From NCBI GenBank assembly GCA_949128115.1, contig OX421964.1:49020601-49084600 (forward strand): a stretch of DNA of 64,000 nucleotides, given 5' to 3'. The position numbers and the translations under genes were made by a program. The DNA comes from Anaspis maculata. Lineage: Eukaryota; Arthropoda; Insecta; Coleoptera; Scraptiidae. The notes beneath the pieces are model-generated. The model had not been told where the DNA came from. It worked only from the letters and a program-made list of their open reading frames with translations, and ran no database searches. This document shows positions 11,185 through 21,658 of this stretch, piece after piece (position 1 is the stretch's first letter; each line of letters begins with the position of its first letter).

Positions 11185-11983
11185 TAGGGTTGCCAGACGT
11201 CCTGGATTTCGCAGGACGTCCTGGATTCAGCCTTAAAATTTTGCGTCCTTCCTAAGACCTCCGCAGGACGCTAAATGTCCTGTATTTTTTAAACAAAGCT
11301 CTCCTGTATTTTTAATATACCTACAGTTCCGAATTATTTGTGAGTATTCTCTACATTTTTTCCCGGAGCTGCTCCATGGTCTATCTTTTTAAAAATTATA
11401 GAATTTGTTCTTTCGGTTTATGGCTCAAATGCCGATTCCGAGAGACTGTTCTCGCTGTGCACTACCTCTTGGACAGATGCTCGGAATAAACTTGTACTTG
11501 ACCATGTGAAATCGGAGCTACAAATAATAGCTGTATCACACTACACAATTTCTTGTACAATTTCTTGAACCATCTGTCAAACCAACAATAAAGTTCATTG
11601 TTTTTTGACACTATTTTGGCAGATTGTTCAAGAAATTGTACAAGAAACTGTGTATAGTGTAATGCCAGCTACAGAACCAATTTCAATATGTCGTGCAAAG
11701 AATTTTATTACATCGCATTGAAAAATAAAAAAGTTCTTGAGGCGGTGAAATCCGAACAAAAATACGTTTCTAAAAAATGTTTGAGTTTTTTTTATTCTAA
11801 ATTTTTGCGAATTTCTTAGTCCTTTTATTCATTTGAGTTTATTTTGATTTTGAATAAGATTAATTGTATTAAAGCTCACTGATAAATTGATCATTAGTTT
11901 CAAAAGTCCTGTTTTTTAGACGTCTGTCCTGGTTTTTGGAAGCTTATGTCCTGGAAATCCAATTTTTGCATCTGACAACCCTA
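11185..11983 (+). mobile_element. hAT element remnant with 8-bp target duplication
   Basis: Terminal inverted repeats TAGGGTTGCCAGA and TCTGACAACCCTA are flanked by perfect 8-bp duplications GTGGGACT (11177-11184 and 11984-11991), diagnostic of hAT. Plus-strand sequence at 11409-11535 translates to a hAT C-terminal dimerisation motif: SNADSERLFSLCTTSWTDAR followed by NKLVLDHVKSEL. Upstream transposase domains are absent, and a 142-bp MITE at 11529-11670 interrupts the coding remnant. Confidence 0.8.
11529..11670. mobile_element. 142-bp hairpin MITE nested in hAT element
   Basis: Near-complementary arms beginning AGCTGTATCACACTACACAA and ending at AGCT with ATAGTGTAATGCC. It sits just after the hAT dimerisation motif. 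A partial relative is at about 40019-40090, sharing the stretch ACACTACACAATTTCTTG. Confidence 0.55.
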
Positions 11984-12013
11984 GTGGGACTCCGTCTTCT
12001 TTGTCAACAGTGC

Positions 12014-12392
12014 GTGCTTTCCACCTAGCCCCAAGTTCGGTACACCTGCCATTTATGCATGTGCGGGTTCCAAACGGTGATTTCCATCTACGTGTTCCTA
12101 CTCGGTTCTGCGCCCCTTCATTGGATCACCTAAAATTTTGTGCCACACTATGGAACGGGTGCTTTCCACCTAGACGGTACAAATACCACCAGACGGCACA
12201 TGTTCCATAGTGTGGCACAAAATTTTAGGTGATCCAATGAACGGCGCAGAACCGAGTAGGAACACGTAGATGGGAAGCACCGTTTGGAACCCGCACATGC
12301 GTAAATGGCAGGTGTACCGAACTTGGGGTTAGGTGGAAAAAGCACGTAACATGTGCCGTCTGGTGGTATTTGTACCGTCTAGGTGGAAACAC
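12014..12392. mobile_element. MITE split by insertion of its own family
   Basis: The outer copy runs 12014 to about 12158 and resumes about 12346-12392. The inner copy, in opposite orientation, is 12159-12345 with ends GTGCTTTCCACCTAG and TTAGGTGGAAAAAGCAC. The outer sequence breaks at ATGGAAC and resumes at AACATGTGCC, so AAC is the likely duplicated target. Noncoding; same family as 3372-3557 and 39482-39666. Confidence 0.7.
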
Positions 12393-12566
12393 CTAGTATC
12401 GCTTTCTACCTGGGGCCTCTATAGGTCGCGGGAACAAAAATGGCTGCCTGAAGATGGGTATATGGTATGATGTTATCTTCAGTAGTACTTGGTGATATAA
12501 TTTTCTTTGGTTGTAATACATACAAGGATAAATTATCGAAGAATTGTCGCTATATTAAAAAAATTA

Positions 12567-14737
12567 CGCTGTGTCTAGGTACACGCTAACGTGTACGCAA
12601 AGTCGAAGATTAGGTGCACGCGAAACGTCATAGTGTGTATATGACGTCAGCCTTTAGCGTATTGGCGAGTTTCAAGATCGAATACGCCATCTGACGGCCA
12701 AAGTGTAAACGACGTTTGTGCACGGATCAACCGCAGAGTTGTGTGGGCTCTTATGAGCGTTGCGGTGTTTGGTGACTTTAATTGATTCCATCTGACTTAA
12801 CGCGGCGTTGATTTTTTCCAACAAAGTACGTGAGCCACGCACGTTTCATTATCTTGAATATACTAGGTGTCGTCGGTTGCAAAAGCATTGCATTTTTAAA
12901 TAAGAGTGGCATGTGTACGACGACTGGCAAGCAAAAGTGGCATCAGAATGGGAGGTGGTAAGATTTGTGATTTTGTCATAGTGACAAGTGGCGGAGAATT
13001 GGTTGCGTTTCCGAGTGCCCGAGTGCGAGTCGCGCTGTGGAAACCGGAAAAAGGAAGAGTTACATTTTCACCGTTTCCCGTCGAAAGCGAAAGACGCAAG
13101 TTGAGTAGTCAAGATGACAAACAAACTTGGCACTGTGGAAAATATAACTACGAGAAAAGCCTGGGAAGTGTCGCTGAAAATAGGAACTTTAAATGGCTGC
13201 ATCGAAGAAGCACAGCTGCGATATGTTTGCATGTCCCGGACTGGCCTGCTTTGCAAGTGCATTTAAACGTTCCAATTTCACAGGAACTCTCGCAGGAACT
13301 GCTACTACTATTTCTTTTAATTACAATCTCAGTTGCCTCGTGAGGAGATTCATACAATGCGCTTGTTTGTAAACACAATCCAAATATGTCTATGTTTGAA
13401 CTGAAGCTTGATTCGGTTCGCTTTCGACCACACAACACAAGAAATTGTGACTTCAGAATTTCCTCTCCCATCAGTATCCCATCACGATAGATCGAGAATC
13501 CGTTGAGGCTTGAGGCCATCCAGTGATTGAAAACCTTCATAACACTCAATTCGCTTCTGCCATTTTCGAGTTCCACCGCAATAGGTACTAATTAACCACG
13601 TTTCACGTCTGGAGGACATTAAAAACCGCTTACTACTGATAAGATTTTTGAACGCGCGGGCAACAATCCGTGCCCTATCCGACATGTTTGTTTACATGCG
13701 AAGCGCATCAGCAGCGCCACAATCGGTAATGTTACTCGCCAATAGCTACTCTACTTTAGCGTGTCCCAACTTATATTTTTAAGGTAGGTACACGCGAAAT
13801 TATTGTGATGGCGTTTTGCGGGCGGGCTGTCAAGTCAACAGCTGGTAGTAAATGCGGTAGTCTCAGTCTCGACGATCGTTACCTATGAATCCTATGATGA
13901 TGAAGTGTGGACAAACGTCCACATCGTTTTCCGAGATACAGGGTTCAACTTTTTATTTTCCTTTCACCCTGAATATGCCTCCAGCATAGTTGGTATTGAT
14001 GGCTTCAAATTTCAATCAAAAGAAAATGGATCAAACAACACATATCCACCAAGTGGCATCCCGCCATCATAAAACTCAAGGTCCATACAGGTTCATAAGG
14101 TCCATCAGAGCATCAAGCATCGATCTGGACTATTTTACTTTTCTTGTGTCTTGGCGGAAAATATGCAAGGACCTTTCTTGTAAACAATAAAATTTCCAAC
14201 AATTTCTTTCCAAGTACTTTTTTCCCAAGTGCCATCGTTCATGATATAAACGCGAACAACTGATCCTCAAGTTCTTCTCGAGGTCACACCGGATTCTTGA
14301 GGACTTTTAGTATGTTAAACTACATGATTAACTGAACTTATATACAAAAATCCGGCAGGGTTTCATTTTTGTTCGCTATTTGCGATTTCAGCATCTAAAA
14401 TTAAAATTCCTGGATTACTTCCGTTTATAACCAACTTTTCATTATTTTTTGTTTCATAGCTTTTAAGAGCTGCCCCAAACTTAGAAAATTATGTGAACAT
14501 TGTGAACGTTTGTCCACACTTCATCATCACAGGTACCGATCGTCGAGACTATCGCATTTATTACCCGCTGTTAACATGACAGCCCGCCCGAAAAATGCTA
14601 TCACAATAATTTCGCGTGTACCTTAAAAATATAAGTTGGTGCACGCTAAAAGCTGACGTCATAATACACTCTATGACGTTTCGCGTGCACCCAATCTTCG
14701 ACTTTGCGTACACGTTAGCGTGTACCTAGACACAGCG
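12567..14737. mobile_element. long-TIR DNA element with 9-bp target duplication (outer)
   Basis: Starts CGCTGTGTCTAGGTACACG and ends with its complement. Flanks are 9-bp duplications AAAAAATTA (12558-12566 and 14738-14746). The inverted repeat continues inward through ACGTCAGC and then, beyond a second element at 12661-13753, through CAACTTATATTTTTAAGG and TTTCGCGTGTAC to about 13925, mirrored at 14500-14660. So arms of several hundred bases surround a noncoding centre of ~550 bp. Superfamily is inferred from the duplication size (Mutator-like 9 bp), not from a transposase. Confidence 0.65.
12661..13753 (-). mobile_element. SWIM-zinc-finger element nested in outer element, copy 1
   Basis: Inserted in the left arm of the 12567-14737 element with apparent 9-bp duplications CTTTAGCGT (12652-12660 and 13754-13762). 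Internal ends ATTGGCGAGT and ACTCGCCAAT are inverted, though ten extra bases separate the right one from the duplication. The minus frame 13576-13148 carries a SWIM motif, CTC-x7-CKH, in TFKCTCKAGQSGTCKHIAAV. An upstream minus frame (13685-13482) begins MSDRARIVARAFKNLISS. Known: SWIM fingers occur in Mutator-like transposases and other proteins. No DDE catalytic region is present. Confidence 0.6.
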
Positions 14738-15250
14738 AAAAAATTAATGCGCTGAACTCAAGATTTGGCTGAGTAATGAGTAAAAACGAGCGAATCTCTA
14801 CTGCGCTACCTTGGCACCCCCCAATGCGCAAACGCGGGCAAGAAGCTGGCAAAAGGCGCTTCGTTCTCGGCTTCGTTGTGCCGGCGTGCCTGCAACGTTG
14901 CCATAGCGGGTGCCAGGGTGACGCGGTGACGGTTATGTTCCCGCGACCTATTCTTGAGCTCGAGAGAAGTGAATAGCGTCAAGGGATATGTGTACAAAGT
15001 TCATATCACTTCCCCTGTGCGTCCCTTATTTCCCTCGCAGGTAAATTCGGTATTCTCGAATTATCGTGGACTTTGAAATTACTACACCGCGCACTCTTCC
15101 TACTTGCCATGTTGCCAATGTGCTTTTCCGAATGCCAGCCAATCAGAGCGCTATTTTGATATCACGCGACCTAAGAGTGGTGGGTGGGTCAACAATTTTT
15201 CCCGTAGATTTCAACATTGGGAACTATATTATTTTACAACCCATAATATA

Positions 15251-15293
15251 CAGGGTGTCGCAAAAAACTTTTTTTTGTTGATGCGAGACCCTG
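15251..15293. repeat. 43-bp micro-hairpin with CAGGGTGTCGC ends
   Basis: CAGGGTGTCGCA and TGCGAGACCCTG enclose only a T-rich spacer, flanked by TA on the left. A mirrored relative lies near 16835-16855. It looks like the smallest derivative of the TA-CAGGGTG family, comparable to 43673-43715. Confidence 0.5.
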
Positions 15294-15340
15294 AATTATC
15301 GAATTGCAATCGATGTATTTTTTTATTTTCATTACAAATA

Positions 15341-16506
15341 CAGGGTGATTCATGAGTGACCTTACATAAGATAATGGGAGATAGAGGACTTCGAGGTGAG
15401 TCAGGATCCACTGCAGAAATTTTGTTTTCCCCATTGGTTACGAAGATACAGGGTGTTTTGTGTGTTTCCTATGAAACTCTGATAAGCGATATTTCTGAAA
15501 CGGCTAGAGATATTTTCTTGAAATTCACTAGTAATATTTCTCTATTGGAACTTACCCTGAAGCCATACTGGGTAAGTCAAAATCCAGGGCCGGATTGAAA
15601 AAATGTGCCCCTTTTTTATTTGATCAAAAAGTATATTTTCTGACCGCTTTTCTCATAAACTGCTATCGGATTCGAAAAGCTAAGGAAAAATGCTTCAAGA
15701 ATCACTCTTCAATTGAAATGGCACACCTAAACCGTTTCGACATAAAAATTGAAAGTGAAACTTATGGGTAAGTTTCCATTTTTGACCGGACATAATCGAC
15801 TCATTCTTTGATTGAATTCATTCAAATTCATTTTTTAGCTTGTCTCTGTGGAATAGAAGGGTTTGGTAGGAAGAAAAATTCCATAGCCGAAGATTTTTTT
15901 TGACGACCAAATCAAGTCTAATTTTGGTTTCACTTTCGATTTTGTCATAAAAAAAATTGTCGGCTCTGGAATTTTTCTTTCAACCAAGCTCTTCTATTCA
16001 ACAGAGACAAACCAAAAAATGAGTTTTGATGAATTTAATCAAACAATGAGTCGATTATGTCCGGTCGAAAATGGGAACTCACCCACAAATTTTACTTTTA
16101 ATTTTATTATCGAAACGGTTTGGGTGTGCCATCTAAATTGAAGAGTGATTCTTGAAGCATTTTTCCTTAGCTTTTTGAATCCGATAGCAGTTTTTAAGAA
16201 AAGCGGTCAGAAAATGTACTTTTTGATGAAACAAAAAAGAGGCACCTTTTTTCTAGCCCGGCCCTGGATTTTGACTTACCCGGTAAGGCTTCGGGATGAG
16301 TTCCAACAGAGAAATATTGCTGGTGAATTTCAACAAAATACCTCGGGCCGTTTCAGAAATATCGCTTATCAAAGTTTCATACGAAACACACAAACCTGTA
16401 TCTTCGTAATCATCGGAGAAAATAAAATTTCTTCAGTGGAGCCTGACTCGCCTCGAAGTCCTCTATCTCCCATTAGCCTATGTAAGGTTACTCATAAATC
16501 ACCCTG
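15341..16506. mobile_element. 1.17-kb foldback, TA-CAGGGTGATTCATGAG ends
   Basis: Ends CAGGGTGATTCATGAGT and ACTCATAAATCACCCTG are flanked by TA. The arms are inverted copies over most of their ~550 bp, meeting near 15930. No transposase is recognisable; frames through the arms are shadows. It lies inside a further shell: sequence at 15295-15340 is mirrored at 16787-16840. Confidence 0.7.
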
Positions 16507-16787
16507 TATATACCTTAGTGTTGAGTTATTTCCGAAGGTAAATTGCCAAAAAATTCACAAAAATCCCATGATACGACTGATCTAAACTTCCGTTTATTGG
16601 GCCAGAAAACTTTTTCGGGGAGAAAATTCATTTTTCAACTCGAATATAAGTTTCGCACTATTTAAAAAATTGTCGGCCAAATTTCAGAACGTTTTTGGCC
16701 AAATTAACGTAAGTTTAAGTCAGTGTCATGGGATTTTTGTGAATTTTTTGACAATTTGCCTTCGTAAATAACTCGACACTGTGGTAT
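16507..16787. mobile_element. 281-bp hairpin MITE
   Basis: Arms starting TATACCTTAGTGTTGAGTT and ending in their complement (AACTCGACACTGTGGTATA). It abuts the end of the 15341-16506 foldback, so the two inserted side by side or one within the flank of the other. Confidence 0.55.
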
Positions 16788-17298
16788 ATATTTGTATTCA
16801 GAATAAAAACTACATCGATTGCAATTCAAATATACAGAGTGTCGCATCAATGAGAAAAGGTTTTTACGGCAAAAGTTGTTCAAGAAAAGTTCTTTTGTTT
16901 ACAAATTATCTCAAAGGGGTAGCCTCCAGTATGGGAGGGGGGGAATTCTCGCGTGATCACCCTGTACTGTATTTGTTTCATGTTCTCAAATCGGAAACAC
17001 TGAATCAAATAAACTAAATCGAGAAAATCGAATCGAAAAAAGTGAAACAAAAAAATTTAATCAAGAAAATCGATTCGAAAAAATTGAATCGGAAGAGTCG
17101 AATAAAAAATCTGACCCGATATCGCATCGATTCACGATTTATTATCAAGCCGAGTCGATTTTTTCCTGAAGCGAATCAATTTTATTCGATTAATCGCCCA
17201 GGCTTAGTTACGTCGTACCATTGTAGGTATGTACGGAGCTTGCGGGCTGTGCATAGGCACGGCTGTGGGGTAGGATACACAAGAGGCTGGTCGATTTT

Positions 17299-17483
17299 TA
17301 CGAAATACGAAAGTGGCGTGCTCGCAAAATTCGGATACGAAAACGAACTTCGTAACCGTTTGAACGCATGATCTGCACATGGCAGAAGACGCAAGGGATT
17401 GGGCGATATTCACTATTTACGAAACATGAGAGTGGCGTGCTAGCAAAATTCGTATACGAACACGAATTTCGTAACCGATTGAC
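17299..17483. repeat. imperfect direct duplication
   Basis: A ~65-bp segment containing GAGTGGCGTGCTAGCAAAAT and ACGAACACGAATTTCGTAAC occurs at about 17299-17362 and again at 17413-17483. Just upstream (17000-17200) is a tract rich in AATCGA-type words, probably degenerate repeat. No coding signal. Confidence 0.45.
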
Positions 17484-17512
17484 GGCGTGCTCTCACCACT
17501 GGGTACACAAGA

Positions 17513-17890
17513 GCTCCGACTTCCGGAATTACGAGGATTTTCGGTGACTTCCGAGAATTCCGGTGATTTCCGAAAGCATTCCGAAAGCATTCCGAGAATT
17601 CCGATAACTTCCGAAAGATTTCCGGAAATTCCGGTGGTTCTCGAAAGTCTGTCAGGAATTCTAGTGGTGTGATTTCCGAGAGAATTCTGGGAATTTCAGT
17701 GATTTTCAAAAGAATTCTGGTGATTTCCGACAGGTTTCCGATGATTTTCGTAAGACTTCTGGGAATTCCGGTGATTTCCAAGAGATTTCCGGAAATTCTG
17801 ATGATTTCCGAAAGACTTCCGGGAATACTGGTGATTTCCGGAAAATTTCCGGGAATTCCGGGACGAATTGTACACTGAATTCCAGGGAAA
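17513..17890. repeat. ~30-bp degenerate minisatellite
   Basis: About a dozen diverged units built on GGGAATTCCGGTGATTTCCG with ~30-bp spacing. Because the period is divisible by three, it stays open on the minus strand and translates as ~10-residue repeats of the type GNLLEITGIP (within 17964-17440). The repeat explains the open frame, so I do not call it a gene. Confidence 0.7.
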
Positions 17891-18628
17891 TCAACCCCTT
17901 GATTTCTGGTGTTCTCCTCTTTATACTTTTCCGTATAGCTGATATCCAACTTCACTTTGGGCAATTTAGTTCTGGAAAAAAATTACTTTTCAAAAATATT
18001 GTTTTGATAGGAACCCAGTCGATTTCTGTTCAATTATGTTTAAACCATTGAGAGTAGATGACCTATTTGTACGACAATGATGTAAAAACTATACATGCAT
18101 CATAATCGTCAATCAAAATAATTCAAAATAATAAAATGCGTGCTTGCAAGATCTACTTATACACTTGTGAGTCTTGTGACATAATATACCTACTATTCAA
18201 AAATCCCGCCAAAACTCAGTGATTGGCAGTACTATTTTTGTTTCATTGGCATGCCAATCACTGTTTCTGAGTTAATTTGTTTTAGTATACAGTCATTGGC
18301 ACCCCCCTGCCAATCATTGCTAATACGTGTTTTGCACATTACAGTGATTGGCATGCAAGAAATCAATTATTCTTGTAAAAAAACAACTTTTTGGTGCAGT
18401 TTACGTTTAAAAAAATTGTTCAAGAAAAGCATAACGTTTACCGCACTCCGATACGAGTATTGGTGTGAAAATTAAACAAAAATTTGGTTCTGCACTTCCC
18501 TATCAAACTCCTTAACTAGAACAGCTGTGTGCACTTTGCGAAAGCACATTATTCCCACTAAAAGATCTCTTATAAATTGTTTTGCCAACATAAGATTATG
18601 AAATTGGTACACAATTAAAAACGGTACT

Positions 18629-20084
18629 ATACGGCATTTAATGATACAGAGAATTTCTTTTGCATGAGTGTTCTACAAGGTCTAACGAACAATATTACAA
18701 GGGGAAGCACAAAAGCTTCTCCTTAGGGGGGCCGCAGGGGGCCCTGTCAAGTTGACGGCCCAAGAACTCCTACCAAACCATCTTTTAATTTCGTTGTATG
18801 ACTCAAATGGGGATGATGTGACTCCATTGTGAATCTCGATGGCATTGGTCGCCATGTCTCTCTCATCCTTCATGCTTGAGAAAATAATTTCTTCGGGAGG
18901 TCAGAGAAATCACTTTTTATTTTTTTATACATATAAGAGAATGCGAAGTTGGCATGTTTTGTGTCTTGACCTGTTATTTGGCATTCCCAAAATCCTATTA
19001 TGAAGTCAATTTTTCAAATTCTCAATTTTTGGTTGATTGGTAGTCTAAGAAGTAGGTATTTTTTAACATCCAGTTCAGACGTACTTTTTTCAGTGTCCAA
19101 CTGGAGGTTATTGAAATCATTACAGAGGTGGACACACTGAACTATTTCCTCAACATTATGCCAAGAAAACCAATTCCAAACCGCGCATAGAGAGTACACA
19201 AATTATTTTTCTTTCGGTCGGTCGAATTGCGATGCCTACTACGCCCGTCAGGAAGAACGCTGAGCATCGCCAGACTAAACTAGTATGAAAACAGCCTAAA
19301 CAAATTCAAAACTGACTAAAACCGTTCTAAAACTCTGACTGCTGACTCAGAATTGAATGCCGAACCACATAATGAGTGTTTCAGGCAGTTTTGAATTCGT
19401 TTATGCTGTTTTCATACCAGATTTAGTCTGACGATGCTCAGCGTTCTCTCTGACGAGCGTAGTAGGCATCGCAATTCGACCGACCGAAAGAAAAATAATT
19501 TGTGTACTTTCTATGCGCGGTTTAGAATTGGTTTTCTTGACACAATGTTTAGAAAATAGTTCAGTATATCCACCCCTGATGATGATTTGAATAACCTCCA
19601 GTTGGACACTGGAAAAAGTACGTGTGGACTGGATGTTGAAAAATACCTACTTCTTAGCCTACCAATCAACCCAAAATTGAGAATTTGAAAAATTGACTTC
19701 ATAATATCATAATAGGATTTTGGGAATGCCAAGTAACAGGTTAAGACACAAAACATGCCAACTTCGCATTCTCTTGTATGCATAAAAAAATAAAAAGTGA
19801 TTTCTCTGACCTCCCGAAGAAATTATTTTTTCAAGCATGAAAGGATGAAAGAGACATGGCGACCAATGCCATCGAGATTCACAATGGAGTCACATCATCT
19901 TCATTTGAGTGATACAACGAGATTGAAAGATGGTTTGGTAAGAGAGTTCTTGGACCGTCAACTTGACAGGGCCCCCTGCGGTCCCCCTAAGGGGAAGCTT
20001 TTGTGCTTCCCCTTCTAATATCGTTCGTTAGGCCTTGTAGAACACTCATGCGAAAGGAATTTTCTGTATCATCAAATGCCGTAT
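18629..20084. repeat. 1.46-kb foldback
   Basis: Arms of ~690 bp from ATACGGCATTTAATGATACA to its complement at 20084, separated by a loop of ~65 bp at about 19319-19383. The arms share a GC-rich block (GGGCCCTGTCAAGTTGAC near 18736-18760, mirrored 19950-19980). No protein resemblance; terminal target duplication not found. Confidence 0.75.
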
Positions 20085-20248
20085 GGGAATGGCTACCAAC
20101 CCCACTAATAGACAAATATTATAGCAGTTTCCTGTAAAACCTGTGATATCAGAGTAGGTTCAACACAAACCCTAAGAAATGTGTTTTAAGTGATAAGGTG
20201 CCAATCACTATCGCCCTGCCAACGACTATATGCTTTACCCTACCTATT

Positions 20249-20389
20249 AAACCCGGTCCGCACGGGCGGCAGATTCGCAGAAATTCGGCGATATACCGCT
20301 GAAATGCAATTGTTGTCATTGTTGTTATGTCAAAAACAGCGGCATATCGCCAAATTTCAGCGATATATCGCCCGTGCGGACTGAGCTTT
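20249..20389. mobile_element. ~140-bp MITE, GTCCGCACGGGCG ends
   Basis: Inverted ends GGTCCGCACGGGCG and CGCCCGTGCGGACT with further complementary stretches (GATATACCGCTGAAAT and its mirror). Noncoding. No duplication assigned. Confidence 0.5.
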
Positions 20390-20911
20390 ATGATTTTGGT
20401 AACTTTAATCCGATACTTTTGAATCGCCCTGTATACACGGTATGTAAGTAGTATAATAATAGGTACGTAATATACTAATTAGCATATAGGTAGATACTAA
20501 AAAATAAAAATTAAAAAATACTATCATAAAATGCTAGAGATAGTGGAGCTTTTGAGATTTTTCGACACCTTACTAAACCAAATAACCGTGCGCTGAAACC
20601 TTCGATTCCAATCACAGCAGGACATAGACCGCAGGGTTTGCTGAATTGCTGCTACTCTGCTCGCTCTGCATCTCATTTGGCGATGCATTTTTTCATCGAT
20701 TGAAAAATTTCGCGGATTCCGCGATTGCGATTGAAACTTCAACTTTACCGCGCATCCCGCTGACGTTCGAAGTGGGCGTGTCGATCTCGCTTTCTCTCTC
20801 ACACTCACCGCTAAAACGGAGATAAATGCATGGCGGATGTTGGCGAGCTTGCCAACGCACACCGTTGTTGCGGCCGTAAACCAACCCCCACCCTTCCAAT
20901 ATCGTCGATCA

Positions 20912-21547
20912 CAGTGTTGTCAGAGGTAGCGGAATTCCGCTACCGGTAACGGATTTTTTCCTGAACAGCGGGGTAGCGGCGGTAGAGGAAAATTTACCTA
21001 AAAGTAGCGGAACTTTGGACTTCATCATTTTAAAAATTCAAGAAATATAAAAGCGAAGTGACAAATTCACAATGCAATGCAACTTTTATTTTTCTACATT
21101 TTAATTTTTTTATCGACCTTTGTTATCGACATCAAAACCAGCATGATCACGCCACCTAGTGGCGAGGCGAGGCGATATGCACAGAGCATAATGAGTAATG
21201 AAACTACAGGTATTTGTCATTTGAATAGTAAAAACTGCCCACTCCAATATCGTAAAAAAATAAAGTAGTAGATATTAAAGGCGATTTGGCATTCTTTATA
21301 TTACTGCTGCAATTTTTTTTTCATTTGAATCTCCCGGGCCCGCGTTTAGGCATGTTTTTTTACTACCTAATCAAGTAAGTAATCAACACAATAAAATTGC
21401 ATAGGGCATGGTGTCGTGTCAGGGCATAGGGTTTTGGCTCCCGTGATTCGCAAAAGCAAAATTAAGAAGGTAGCGGTGCGGAAGCGCTGGTAGCGGAATT
21501 TGACGGACTCAGTAACGGAATTCACAAAAAACCCGCTGGCAACACTG
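20912..21547. mobile_element. non-autonomous hAT element, 8-bp target duplication
   Basis: Ends CAGTGTTGTCAG and CTGGCAACACTG are flanked by perfect 8-bp duplications GTCGATCA (20904-20911 and 21548-21555). The interior (636 bp total) has no transposase and carries TAGCGGAA-type subterminal repeats at both ends. It ends 111 bp before the neuroguidin start codon, so it sits in or next to that promoter. Confidence 0.8.
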
Positions 21548-21658
21548 GTCGATCATGAAAAAGCTCTAGTGAATATAAAAGTTCTGCACGTGCTGTGTTT
21601 AATTTAATAATTTTAAAGCTTGTTATGTATTTTTAGGTGCGAAAACCGCTGCGAAATA

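Noticed and set aside
20524..20862. 112-codon minus-strand frame as a gene
   Set aside because: No resemblance, no start context or splice partners; composition matches surrounding intergenic sequence.
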